Assembly (NCBI GenBank): GCA_018399285.1
Contig: JAGYOW010000002.1
Location: forward strand, 82,818-146,817
Reading direction: 5' to 3'
From: Desulfotignum sp.
Lineage (GTDB): Bacteria > Desulfobacterota > Desulfobacteria > Desulfobacterales > Desulfobacteraceae
Length of the DNA: 64,000 nt
Under the pieces are notes generated by a model. The model ran no database searches. It was not told the DNA's origin and was given only the letters and a program-made list of their open reading frames with translations. Position 1 is the first letter of the stretch; the number at the start of each line of letters is the position of its first letter. Shown here piece after piece: positions 1 to 8,961 of the stretch. Made by a program: the position numbers and the translations under genes.

Positions 1-1
1 A

Positions 2-76
2 ATCAGTACGGCCCTGGCCATCACGTTTTTGATCAAAATGATCCGGGTCTACAGGCGCATCCGCAACCATTCCTAA
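2..76 (+). CDS. 3' end of a membrane protein gene (partial)
   Basis: An open frame enters from the left edge and stops at TAA 74-76, giving 24 visible residues. They form a hydrophobic stretch (ALAITFLIKMI) followed by a basic tail (RVYRRIRNHS), the usual look of a last transmembrane helix with a positively charged cytoplasmic end. The next gene starts 13 bases downstream on the same strand, so the two could be co-transcribed. The family cannot be named from this fragment. Confidence 0.5.
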   Translation: MSTALAITFLIKMIRVYRRIRNHS

Positions 77-89
77 TATCAGGTGTTTT

Positions 90-1952
90 ATGTCTGTTTT
101 TTTTACCTTGTCCGATATATCCAAATCCTATGGTGATGATACCCTTTTTTCAGATCTGAGTATCGATTTCAAAGCCGGGGAACAACTGGGGCTGATCGGC
201 AACAACGGCAGCGGCAAATCCACATTGCTCAAACTCATTGCCGGTGAAGCCCTGCCGGATACCGGGGAAATCAGTGTTCAAAAAAACTGCCGCATCGTGT
301 ACCTTTCCCAGGAAGACCGCCTGAATCCGGATCATACCGTGGAAACCGTGCTGTTTGACTGCCTGGCTCAGTTACCCATGGATGACAAAGAAAAGCACCG
401 CCGGGTGAATCAGGCTCTGGGAAAAGGAGAATTTGTAGATACAACTGTCCAGGTTAAAAACCTGTCCGGGGGATGGAAAAAACGGCTGGCCATCACCTGT
501 TCCCTGTGTATGGATCCGAATCTTCTGTTATTGGACGAACCCACCAACCATCTGGATATTCATGGCATTCTGTGGCTGGAACAGATTCTGAAATCTGCTT
601 TGTTTTCCTTTATCGTGGTGAGTCATGACCGGGCATTCCTGGAAAATACCTGTGCCGGGACCCTGGAAATTGCAAAATATTATCCCAAAGGATATTTCAA
701 GGTCCAGGGCGGTTACCGGATGTTTGAACAGGAACGGAACAAATTTCTGGCTGCCCAGGAAAAACAGCAGGCATCCATGGCCAGCAAAATGCGGCGGGAG
801 GATGAATGGCTTCGCCAGGGGGCCAAGGCCCGGTCCACCAAAGCCAAATTCCGCATTGATCAGGCAGAAAATTTACGTCAGGCCCTGGACGCGCTCAGGG
901 AAAGAAACCGCCATACGGCCCGGGTGGACATGGATTTCACCGGCACCGGCCGCCAGACCCGGAAATTGATCCAGGTGCACAACCTGACCAAAGGGTATGG
1001 ACAAATACCGCTGTTTTCCGGCATCACGTTTGAGCTGGGGCCGGGATTCTGTCTGGGCGTGGTGGGAGTCAACGGATCCGGCAAATCCACGTTTCTGTCT
1101 TTGCTGGAAAAGAAACTGTCCCCGGACCAGGGCACGGTCAAATGGGCGGACGGTCTTAAAATTGCGGTGTTTGATCAAAGCAGAACCCGGCTGGATCCAG
1201 ACAGCCTGCTGCGGGAGGCATTGAACCCGGCCGGTGGAGATTCCGTCCATTACCAGGAAAAAAGCGTGCATGTGGTCACCTGGGCCAAGCGGTTTTTGTT
1301 TATGCCGGATCAGCTGGACATGCCGGTGGGCCGGTTGTCCGGCGGTGAAAAAGCCCGGATCGTTCTGGCGAACCTGATGTTGCAGCCGGCGGACGTACTG
1401 CTGCTGGACGAGCCCACCAATGACCTGGACATCCTGTCTTTGGAAGTTTTGGAGCAGCGGATCAAAGAATTTCCCGGTGCCGTGGTGATCGTTTCCCATG
1501 ACCGGTATCTCATGGATCGGGTCTGCCACCGGATGCTGTTTCTGGACCCGGATTCGCCGCCTGAATTTTATAAAAATTTCAGCCAGATTTTTTCAGCGGC
1601 CACCCGGAAAAGTCCGGGTTCTGAAAAACAGGGGCCTGCTTTTAGATCAGAAGCAAAATCCGGTGCCGCCTCAGCATCAAAACCCGTGTCAGAGACCCGG
1701 ACCGGTCCTGGATCAGGGCTTACTTTTTCTTTCAAGGACAAGTATGAACTGGAACAAATGGAAGAAACCATTCTGGAAGCGGAAGCCCGGATCGCTGATC
1801 TGAGTGCCCGTGTTCAGGACCCGGAAGTTATGGCAGACCCCATTCAAATGGCAAATATCTGCCGGGACCTGGAAAAGGCGGAAGCCCGGGTCCAGGCATT
1901 GTATACCCGCTGGGATGAACTGGAACAGAAAAAAGCGGACGCCGGCAAATAA
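90..1952 (+). CDS. uup: ABC-F family ATPase, Uup-like
   Basis: A soluble protein of 620 residues with two ABC ATPase domains in tandem and no membrane segment. The first has Walker A GNNGSGKST (about 37-45), signature LSGGWKKR and Walker B LLLDEPTNHLD. The second has GVNGSGKST, LSGGEKAR and LLLDEPTNDLD. A charged linker lies between them, and the C-terminus from about residue 540 is Lys/Glu-rich and predicted coiled coil, as in the Uup subgroup. ABC-F proteins act on ribosomes or, for Uup, on branched DNA or translation. The first signature (LSGGW) departs slightly from LSGGQ/E. The start at 90 has a weak AGG upstream. Convergent with rsmE, with only 14 bases between the stops. Confidence 0.9.
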   Translation: MSVFFTLSDISKSYGDDTLFSDLSIDFKAGEQLGLIGNNGSGKSTLLKLIAGEALPDTGEISVQKNCRIVYLSQEDRLNPDHTVETVLFDCLAQLPMDDKEKHRRVNQALGKGEFVDTTVQVKNLSGGWKKRLAITCSLCMDPNLLLLDEPTNHLDIHGILWLEQILKSALFSFIVVSHDRAFLENTCAGTLEIAKYYPKGYFKVQGGYRMFEQERNKFLAAQEKQQASMASKMRREDEWLRQGAKARSTKAKFRIDQAENLRQALDALRERNRHTARVDMDFTGTGRQTRKLIQVHNLTKGYGQIPLFSGITFELGPGFCLGVVGVNGSGKSTFLSLLEKKLSPDQGTVKWADGLKIAVFDQSRTRLDPDSLLREALNPAGGDSVHYQEKSVHVVTWAKRFLFMPDQLDMPVGRLSGGEKARIVLANLMLQPADVLLLDEPTNDLDILSLEVLEQRIKEFPGAVVIVSHDRYLMDRVCHRMLFLDPDSPPEFYKNFSQIFSAATRKSPGSEKQGPAFRSEAKSGAASASKPVSETRTGPGSGLTFSFKDKYELEQMEETILEAEARIADLSARVQDPEVMADPIQMANICRDLEKAEARVQALYTRWDELEQKKADAGK

Positions 1953-1966
1953 CCACCGGATACCGG

Positions 1967-2677
1967 TCAGACAAACAACCGGGAGATCAGGCTGGTGACA
2001 GCGGTTTCAACGGTCAGAATCCGCTGTCCCATTGCGCAGGTGACAAAACCGATATCTTCCAGGGTCTTGACTTCCAGATCGATCCACCCCCCTTCCGGCC
2101 CCACTGCCAGGGTCACCGGCTGATTCACACCGGCCGGACAGATCTGTTCGGTTTTGGGGTGAGCGGTGATACATCGGGTGCCGCTTGATATCGCCGGCAG
2201 TTCATTTTTGACAAACCGGCTGAAAAACCGCTTTTTGCTGATATCCGGCATGACCGTGTCTTTTGCCTGCTCCAGGCCCAGCCGCTGGTATTGCACCAGA
2301 TTGGCATCGTCCAGAAACGGGCTCTGCCAGAAACTTTTTTCCACCCGCCAGGAATTCACCAGAAAGATCTGCTTGACCCCCAGGGCCGTGACATTCTGGA
2401 TGATCCGGCGAAGCATCTTGGGCCGGGGCAGTGCCAGCACCAGGTTCAACGGTATGGCCGCCGGGGGGGGCTGGTGCAGTGTCACCTGCATCACCAGTTT
2501 CCGGGGATCCATGTCCTGGATTTTGCCGTATCCCATGTTTCCATTGACCATCCCGCAGGCCACTAAATCCCCGGGCACGGATTTGAGCACGGCCCGGACA
2601 TGGGTATGTCGTCGGCCTGTGAGACAGACCCGGTGGGCAGAAATAAAATCATCTCTGGTCAGCAGAATCAGGTTCAC
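1967..2677 (-). CDS. rsmE: 16S rRNA (uracil(1498)-N3)-methyltransferase RsmE
   Basis: SPOUT-class SAM-dependent methyltransferase that modifies U1498 of 16S rRNA. Family marks are the N-terminal PUA-like part (RRHTHVRAVL), the knot motif VGPEGGW and the C-terminal GQRILTVETAV, close to the usual LGxRILRxETA. I place the start at the GTG at 2677, two bases after the stop of the upstream oxidoreductase, because homologs begin just before a region like NLILLTRDD. An ATG at 2737 is in frame but would overlap the upstream gene by 58 bases. Last gene of the prfC-serC-serA operon and probably translationally coupled to the gene before it. Confidence 0.9.
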   Translation of the reverse strand: MNLILLTRDDFISAHRVCLTGRRHTHVRAVLKSVPGDLVACGMVNGNMGYGKIQDMDPRKLVMQVTLHQPPPAAIPLNLVLALPRPKMLRRIIQNVTALGVKQIFLVNSWRVEKSFWQSPFLDDANLVQYQRLGLEQAKDTVMPDISKKRFFSRFVKNELPAISSGTRCITAHPKTEQICPAGVNQPVTLAVGPEGGWIDLEVKTLEDIGFVTCAMGQRILTVETAVTSLISRLFV

Positions 2678-2679
2678 GG

Positions 2680-5600
2680 TTAGAACGTCACAATTTCCCG
2701 GGAACGGGTCAATTCGTCCAATCGTTTGTTTTTCCAAAGACTCCCGCCCATGGCTTCGGCCAGGGCTTCAGCCAGATGAACCGGTGTCACCCCGGTCAGC
2801 CGTCCCAGACCCTGCACACAGGATGGACAGTTGGTCAGAATCCGTGCCCGGGGTTTTTGTGTGACATGGCCTGCCAGGGTCAATGCGTCCTGTTTGCGCA
2901 CCAGCATGTTGTGGCTGATATCCGGCCGGGACAGGGCCATGGTTCCGGCCTGGGAGCAGCAGTGCGGCACAGAAGTCACGGTGAACCCATGGGTTTTCAG
3001 CAATGCGGTTCCTTTGTCTTTTAATGAATCATGGCAGGGAGCATGGTAAAAACAAGGGGTTGCCGGCGGTTCCGGCAGGGTCCAGCGGTCCAGTACATAT
3101 TCACTGACATCGGTTACCGGGGCTTCGAAAATCTGGGCCACACCCAGATGGCCCAGCGATTCCATGCAGGTGCCGCAGGACACCACCACGGCATCAAAGG
3201 TCAGGTCATTGAACATCTCCCGGATCTGGGTCAGAACAATGGTGTTTTTCAACGCCAGTTCTTCGAATTGCTTGGTCTGGGCATTGACCAGAAAAGGATA
3301 CCCGCAGCACAGAAACGGCGGTGGCAGAATGACCCGGTGATTTTGGGACAGCAAAATAAACAGGGCCGCTCTGGAAATCCGTGAATAAATGCGTTCACTG
3401 CCGCATCCGGGAAAATAAAATACCGTGGAGATGGCCGGTTCCAAAGGTTCCAGGACCAATGCCTGATTTTTCAGGGTCATGGGAACTTTGGACCTAAGCG
3501 TGGCGGCATCCGGCCAGGGCATTTTAGACCGCAGCACCTGCATGGACCGGATCCCGGAAAACGGCTTGACACCGGCAACCGGGGACAGCAACGTGGCACC
3601 GGTGCGCTGGAAAAAAGTCCCTGCGCCCAGCAGCCACGGCCGGGTCAGCTGGTTCGGCAACGGCCGCTTGTCTGCCAGATATCTCAACGTGGTCCGGGTG
3701 GCCAGCGGGGTGTGTTTGAACTGCATGGTTTTAAGAATTTCCCTGGACTCGATGGTGATATCCCCGGAGTCGATATTGACCGGGCATTTGGTCAGGCACC
3801 GGTGGCAGATGGTACAATGATCCGCAATCTCCTCTAAATTTTTCAAAATCTGGAATCCAGTGGACCGGGTCCGCTGGGTGATATACAGCAACGCTTCAAT
3901 CAGGGATCCCAGAGCCAGGTTCCGGTTCCGGGGATGAAAAAACATGTTTTTTTCCGGGAAAAACACCGGACACATGGGCTTGCATTTGCCGCACCGCACA
4001 CAATTGGCAATGTTCATGGCCAGATCATACAGGGAACCATGCTTTAAAATCCGTGCCTCCAGCTTCAAAAGATTAAAGGAAGGTGTGAACACCTTATTTA
4101 AAATATCAGGTTCACTCAGTTTGCCCGGATTCATGATCCGGTCCGGATCCACCTGGTTCCGGTATTGATCCAGTGCCTGAACCGCTTCAGGTGACAGATA
4201 TTTGAATTTGGTGATACCGATGCCGTGTTCTCCGGATACCACCCCGTTCAGGGACACGGCCTTTTCCATGATCCGGTCAGCGGTCAAAGCCGCCCGTTCC
4301 ATCATTTCCCGGTCATTGGACAGTACCGGGATGTTCACATGCACATTGCCGTCTCCGGCATGCATGTGGGTGGCCACCACAATCAGACGGGCCCGGGTGG
4401 TGTCATAGATGGTTTCCAGTTTTTCCAGAATATGGGTATACCCCCGCAGACTCTCACAGACATGGGTATAGAAATTTTTGGCATGGATTCCTGCTTCCAG
4501 GGCATCTCTGGAGGCAATGGGCAGCTTTTTTTTGGTGGACCAGGCCAGATCCTTGGCCTGTCCCACTTTTTTTTTCAGCCACTGGGGATCGGACAGGGGC
4601 ACGGCCCGGTCCAGGTAAGCCACCATATTGTCAATGATCCGGGCCTGGTTGAAAGCCTTTTCCTCCAGGTTGGTCTGGTCCACGAATTTGACAAATTGCG
4701 CCAGTGACGTCAACGGCAGCACAATGTCCTCATTGAGCTTGAATGCGTTGGTATGGGCGGCAATGGCCCCTAAGCGTTTGCGGTCCTCCCAGAAGCGGAT
4801 GGCTTCTTCATCGGTCCGGGCAATGGTCAGGCCGGTTTTTTCAAAGGGCGCCAGAATGGATGCCAGGGTCTTCACCCCCTGGTCGAGACACCCGGTATCA
4901 TTGGATACCAGGTCCACCAGCAGCACCGCCTTGAGCCGGTTGCCCAGAGCGTTTTTGGTTTTATAGTCAATGGCCTTGATATAGGCTTCGTCAAAATGTT
5001 CCAGGGCCATGACCGCCGGATCTTTGTGGGCAAAGGTGGCGGAAATGGCTGTGATCACCTGACCGGCTTCGGTCATGTCATTGCCGAAAAACTCGATGCA
5101 GCAGGTTTTTTTAAAAGAAAATTCCGGATACAGGATGAACTGTGCCCAGGTGATGATCCCGTCACATCCCTCTTTCTGAATACCGGGAAGTCCGTTGAGA
5201 TATTTATTGGTGACATCCTTGCCCAGGCCTTTTTTGCGGATATCCGCTCCGGTCAGTTCAATGGTCCGGACCTTTTCGCCGGTGTCATCAAAGACGTCAA
5301 AAACCACCGGATCGGTATACAGAATTTTCCGGCCCGGATGGCCATTCCGGGAAACGGTGTAGACATTGCCGTCCGGCATGACAATGCGGTAGGACAACAC
5401 ATTGTCCAGGGCCGTGCCGAACAGGACCGCTGTTTTTCCCCCGGCATTCTCCGCCAGGTTGCCGCCAATGGTACAGGCCCAGGCGGAGGTGGGGTCGGTG
5501 GCAAATATCAGTCCCTGATCCCGGGCCGCATCTTTGGCATCCTGGGTAAGAACCCCGGCCTGCACCTCAATGGAAAAACAGGTGCCGTCACCGACTTCAG

Positions 5601-6276
5601 CCAGAGGGGCAATGGCACCGATGCGGTTGAGTTTTTCCGTGTTGATCATCACACAGTCTGACGTGAGCGGTGTGGCCCCGCCGGTCAATCCGGTGCCCCC
5701 TCCCCGGGGGATGATGCACAATCCCAGTTCACGGATTTTTTTCACCAGTTCAGGCACCTGGGATTCCTTGTCCGGACGCAGCACGGCTTTGGGCAGAAAC
5801 CGCCGCCAGTCCGTGGCGTCGGTGGCATGGGCCGTCAGGGTGAAAGGATCGAAATAAATGTTGTCCTTGCCGACAATCGGGCGGAACGCCCGCAGGATTT
5901 TGCGGTGAAACCCTGCCTGGGTGGTGATTTGATTGACCAGTTTTTTCAGGGTCTGTCTGCACGCATCCAGCACCTGGAACACCTCAGGATGTCTGGCTGC
6001 GTTTTCAATGATGTCCAGATCTTTTTCAAATTCGGAAAACAGCTGCTTTCGCTGGACCGGATGCGCCACCAGCTCCTGAAAAAGAAACGGATTTCGCCCG
6101 ATGATGAACAGATCCCCCATGAACCGGTACAGCAGCCGGGCGGAACGGCCGGTGCTTTTTTTGGTTTCCAGGGTTTTGATGATCTGCAGCACATCGGATC
6201 CGAAAAGATGCCGGATAATCGGGTCATCCCCGGCCGATGTGTAGTTATAGGGAATCTTTCTTTCTGGATCACGCAT
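2680..6276 (-). CDS. FAD-binding oxidase / FeS oxidoreductase fusion (DUF3683 type)
   Basis: A 1198-residue fusion. The N-terminal block (1-130, beginning with a REIPYNYTS-like stretch) matches what I know as DUF3683. An FAD-binding PCMH domain follows, with IIPRGGGTGLTGG at 188-200, then an FAD-oxidase C-terminal domain of the D-lactate/glycolate oxidase kind (HMHAGDGNVHVN, GEHGIG). Next come two 4Fe-4S motifs (CVRCGKCKPMCP, CTICHRCLTKCP) and two CCG modules (PGCGSE...CCGYP, CHDSLKDKG...CCSQAG). Such proteins oxidize 2-hydroxyacids and pass electrons through FeS clusters to a membrane carrier. The substrate cannot be read from sequence; D-lactate or 2-hydroxyglutarate are possible. It follows serA by two bases, which could suit 2-hydroxyglutarate recycling from SerA, an inference only. 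Confidence 0.85.
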   Translation of the reverse strand: MRDPERKIPYNYTSAGDDPIIRHLFGSDVLQIIKTLETKKSTGRSARLLYRFMGDLFIIGRNPFLFQELVAHPVQRKQLFSEFEKDLDIIENAARHPEVFQVLDACRQTLKKLVNQITTQAGFHRKILRAFRPIVGKDNIYFDPFTLTAHATDATDWRRFLPKAVLRPDKESQVPELVKKIRELGLCIIPRGGGTGLTGGATPLTSDCVMINTEKLNRIGAIAPLAEVGDGTCFSIEVQAGVLTQDAKDAARDQGLIFATDPTSAWACTIGGNLAENAGGKTAVLFGTALDNVLSYRIVMPDGNVYTVSRNGHPGRKILYTDPVVFDVFDDTGEKVRTIELTGADIRKKGLGKDVTNKYLNGLPGIQKEGCDGIITWAQFILYPEFSFKKTCCIEFFGNDMTEAGQVITAISATFAHKDPAVMALEHFDEAYIKAIDYKTKNALGNRLKAVLLVDLVSNDTGCLDQGVKTLASILAPFEKTGLTIARTDEEAIRFWEDRKRLGAIAAHTNAFKLNEDIVLPLTSLAQFVKFVDQTNLEEKAFNQARIIDNMVAYLDRAVPLSDPQWLKKKVGQAKDLAWSTKKKLPIASRDALEAGIHAKNFYTHVCESLRGYTHILEKLETIYDTTRARLIVVATHMHAGDGNVHVNIPVLSNDREMMERAALTADRIMEKAVSLNGVVSGEHGIGITKFKYLSPEAVQALDQYRNQVDPDRIMNPGKLSEPDILNKVFTPSFNLLKLEARILKHGSLYDLAMNIANCVRCGKCKPMCPVFFPEKNMFFHPRNRNLALGSLIEALLYITQRTRSTGFQILKNLEEIADHCTICHRCLTKCPVNIDSGDITIESREILKTMQFKHTPLATRTTLRYLADKRPLPNQLTRPWLLGAGTFFQRTGATLLSPVAGVKPFSGIRSMQVLRSKMPWPDAATLRSKVPMTLKNQALVLEPLEPAISTVFYFPGCGSERIYSRISRAALFILLSQNHRVILPPPFLCCGYPFLVNAQTKQFEELALKNTIVLTQIREMFNDLTFDAVVVSCGTCMESLGHLGVAQIFEAPVTDVSEYVLDRWTLPEPPATPCFYHAPCHDSLKDKGTALLKTHGFTVTSVPHCCSQAGTMALSRPDISHNMLVRKQDALTLAGHVTQKPRARILTNCPSCVQGLGRLTGVTPVHLAEALAEAMGGSLWKNKRLDELTRSREIVTF

Positions 6277-6278
6277 GG

Positions 6279-7862
6279 CTACAGCTCAAAGGTCTTCATG
6301 CTCACCACCAGCTCCAGGGCTTCGATTTCCGCAATCACGTCCGGCGGCACCGGGGTATCGGTTTTCAGAAAAATGATGTTGCGCTGGCCGTCTTCTTCCC
6401 GGCCCACCATCATGCGGGAAATATTGATATGGTGTTTTCCCAGGGTGTTGCCGATGGAACCGATGGAACCGGGCTTGTCCACGTTGTGAATCAGGCCCAG
6501 ATGACCTTCGGGAATCACTTCCAGCCGGAATTTGTTGATGCGGACAATGCGGATCCGGTCTTTGCCGAAAATCGTGCCGGACACCACATCGGTCCGGGTA
6601 TCGGTCACCACGGTCATGCGGATCAGGTTGATGAAATTCCCGGACTCAGGCGATGTGGCTTCGGAAATCTTGATCCCTTTGCTGCCGGCCAGGGAAATGG
6701 CATTCACGGTATTGACTTCATACGAGGTGAATTCATTGAGCAGTCCCTTGATCGCGGCAATGGTGACCGGTTTGAGGTCCAGGTCCGGAAATTTGCCCAT
6801 ATATTCGATCTGCACCTCCCGGATCCCCCCTGAAATGAGCTGGGCCTGCATTTTGCCCATTTTTTCCGCCAGGTATAGAAACGGTTTGAGCTGGCGCAGG
6901 ACCTCACCGGTGACCGACGGCACATTCACGGCATTGATCACGGTGTCATGCAGCAGATAAGCGATGATCTGTCTGGCCGCCGCCACAGCCACATGGGTCT
7001 GGGCCTCCCGGGTGGACCCTCCCAGATGGGGGGTGGCAATGACTGAATCCAGCGCCAGCAGCGGCAGGTCACCGGGCGGTTCCGTGGAAAATCCGTCCAG
7101 GGCCGCACCTGCCACTTTTCCGGACACAATAGCGTCATACAGCGTGGATTCATTGATGATCCCGCCCCGGGCACAATGGATCACATAGACCCCCTGTTTC
7201 ATTTTTTCAAATGCCTCGGCATCCAGAAGATCGATGGTGGCATCCATTTTGGGCACATGCACGGAAATGTAATCCGCCCGGCTGTAAAGGTCATCCAGCT
7301 CCACAAACTCGAACCCCTGTTTTTCGATATGTTCCCGGGAGATATTGGGGTCATGAACCATCACCCGCATTCTCAAGCCTTTGGCCAGATGGGCCACCCC
7401 GGAACCGACATTGCCGAAACCGATGATTCCCAGTGTTTTGTTGAAAACTTCCCGGCCCAGCAGCCGGTTTTTCTCCCATTTCCCGGCTTTTAACGATGCC
7501 GTGGCCTGGGGAATGTTCCGGGTCAAAGACATGAGCATGGCTATGGCATGTTCGGCCGTGGTCACGGTGTTGCCGCCGGGCGTGTTCATCACAGCCACCC
7601 CTTTTCGGGTGGCCTCGTCAATGTCCACATTGTCCAGACCGACCCCGGCCCGGGCAATCACCTTGAGATTGACGGCCGCATCCAGAAGAGACTTGTCCAC
7701 CCGGGTTCCCCCCCGGATGGCCAGTCCGTCATAGGCGGGAATGATTGTTCTGAGTGCTTCCGGGTCCAGATCGGTTCGGATATCCACATCGATGCCCTGC
7801 TGCTGCTGTAAAATCTCGATGCCGGCCTCATCCATTGTTTCACTGACCAATACTTTCATCAT
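6279..7862 (-). CDS. serA: D-3-phosphoglycerate dehydrogenase
   Basis: First enzyme of serine synthesis, oxidizing 3-phosphoglycerate with NAD+. It has 527 residues, the long form with catalytic, NAD-binding, intervening (ASB) and C-terminal ACT domains. Visible marks are the nucleotide fold GIIGFGNVGSG, the Arg site in HCARGGIINE, the His site in ATPHLGGSTREAQ, and the ACT region VDKPGSIGSIGNTLG near 455-470. Tandem ATG codons at 7862 and 7859 are both possible starts; the GGAGAAGGG upstream sits well for either. The first ATG overlaps the serC stop (ATGA), indicating translational coupling. Serine feedback through the ACT domain is usual for the family. Confidence 0.95.
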   Translation of the reverse strand: MMKVLVSETMDEAGIEILQQQQGIDVDIRTDLDPEALRTIIPAYDGLAIRGGTRVDKSLLDAAVNLKVIARAGVGLDNVDIDEATRKGVAVMNTPGGNTVTTAEHAIAMLMSLTRNIPQATASLKAGKWEKNRLLGREVFNKTLGIIGFGNVGSGVAHLAKGLRMRVMVHDPNISREHIEKQGFEFVELDDLYSRADYISVHVPKMDATIDLLDAEAFEKMKQGVYVIHCARGGIINESTLYDAIVSGKVAGAALDGFSTEPPGDLPLLALDSVIATPHLGGSTREAQTHVAVAAARQIIAYLLHDTVINAVNVPSVTGEVLRQLKPFLYLAEKMGKMQAQLISGGIREVQIEYMGKFPDLDLKPVTIAAIKGLLNEFTSYEVNTVNAISLAGSKGIKISEATSPESGNFINLIRMTVVTDTRTDVVSGTIFGKDRIRIVRINKFRLEVIPEGHLGLIHNVDKPGSIGSIGNTLGKHHINISRMMVGREEDGQRNIIFLKTDTPVPPDVIAEIEALELVVSMKTFEL

Positions 7863-8947
7863 CCCTTCTCCTGTTCAAACCGTTCCATGAATGCCGCAAG
7901 CGCGGCAACACTTTCCATGGGAACCGCATTATAAATCGATGCCCGGCACCCCCCCACAGACCGGTGGCCTTTGAGCCCGCCCAGACCGTTTTCCAGGGCC
8001 TCTGCCACAAACCGGTCTTCCAGGTCTTCTGTGGGCAGGCGGAATGTGACATTCATCAAAGACCGGGAATTTTTTTGGGCCGTGGCCTGATAAAAACCGG
8101 ACCCGTCAATGACATCGTACAGCATCCGGGCTTTGCGCTGATTATGTTCCGCCATGCGTTCAAGTGTGCCGAAGGTTTCCTGAATCCATTCAAGCACCAG
8201 GTCAATGGTGTAGATGCCGAAACAGGGCGGGGTGTTGTACATGGAGTTGTGGGCCGCAAACGTCTTGTATGCCAGCATGGTGGGCAGGTGCTGTTCGGCT
8301 GTTTCCAGAAACGCCTCTTTGACAATGACCATGCAGACGCCGGAAGGGCCTAAATTTTTCTGGGCGCCCGCGTAAATGAGCCCGAACTTTTCCATGGGCA
8401 GGGGCCGGGAAAAAATATCCGAAGACATATCCGCCACCAAAGGGATCTCAAAGGTTTCAGGAAACTGATCAAACTGGGTTCCCTTGATGGTGTTGTTGGA
8501 AGTGACGTGCACATACCGGGCCCCGGGTGTACAGGAGATGGTTTTTGGCACATACGAAAAATTCTGGTCTTCGGAAGACGCGATCACCTGAATGGTTTTC
8601 CCCTGAATCCGTGCTTCTTTGATGGCTTTGGCAGACCAGGTCCCGGTGTTGATGTAGTCTGCGGTATCGTTTGGGCCCAAAAAATTCATGGGCACCATGG
8701 CAAACTGCAGCGACGCCCCGCCCTGAATAAAGAGCACATGATCGTCAGGATCCAGTGACAGCAGCCGGCGCACCCGGTCAATGGCGCCATTGAGAACAGC
8801 ATCAAACTTTGCGGAACGATGGCTGATTTCAGTGATGGACATGCCCGAGTCATTGAAATTCAAAAACGAAGCCTGGATTTTTTCCAGAACCGGCAACGGC
8901 AATGCAGACGGGCCGGCATTGAAATTGTGGATTCGGTGTGCCGTCAT
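7859..8947 (-). CDS. serC: Phosphoserine aminotransferase
   Basis: PLP-dependent class V aminotransferase converting 3-phosphohydroxypyruvate to phosphoserine with glutamate. The start at the ATG at 8947 gives the conserved beginning HNFNAGPSALP, with GGAATAT upstream; the frame is open further upstream but that part overlaps prfC and is not conserved. The PLP lysine lies in GAQKNLGPSG, and GGxxS/QF (QGGASLQF) and the C-terminal GGLKGHRSVGGCRAS are typical. About 362 residues, normal for the family. It starts 14 bases after prfC and its stop overlaps the serA start, so the three form one transcription unit. Confidence 0.95.
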   Translation of the reverse strand: MTAHRIHNFNAGPSALPLPVLEKIQASFLNFNDSGMSITEISHRSAKFDAVLNGAIDRVRRLLSLDPDDHVLFIQGGASLQFAMVPMNFLGPNDTADYINTGTWSAKAIKEARIQGKTIQVIASSEDQNFSYVPKTISCTPGARYVHVTSNNTIKGTQFDQFPETFEIPLVADMSSDIFSRPLPMEKFGLIYAGAQKNLGPSGVCMVIVKEAFLETAEQHLPTMLAYKTFAAHNSMYNTPPCFGIYTIDLVLEWIQETFGTLERMAEHNQRKARMLYDVIDGSGFYQATAQKNSRSLMNVTFRLPTEDLEDRFVAEALENGLGGLKGHRSVGGCRASIYNAVPMESVAALAAFMERFEQEKG

Positions 8948-8961
8948 CAGGGATATTCCTT

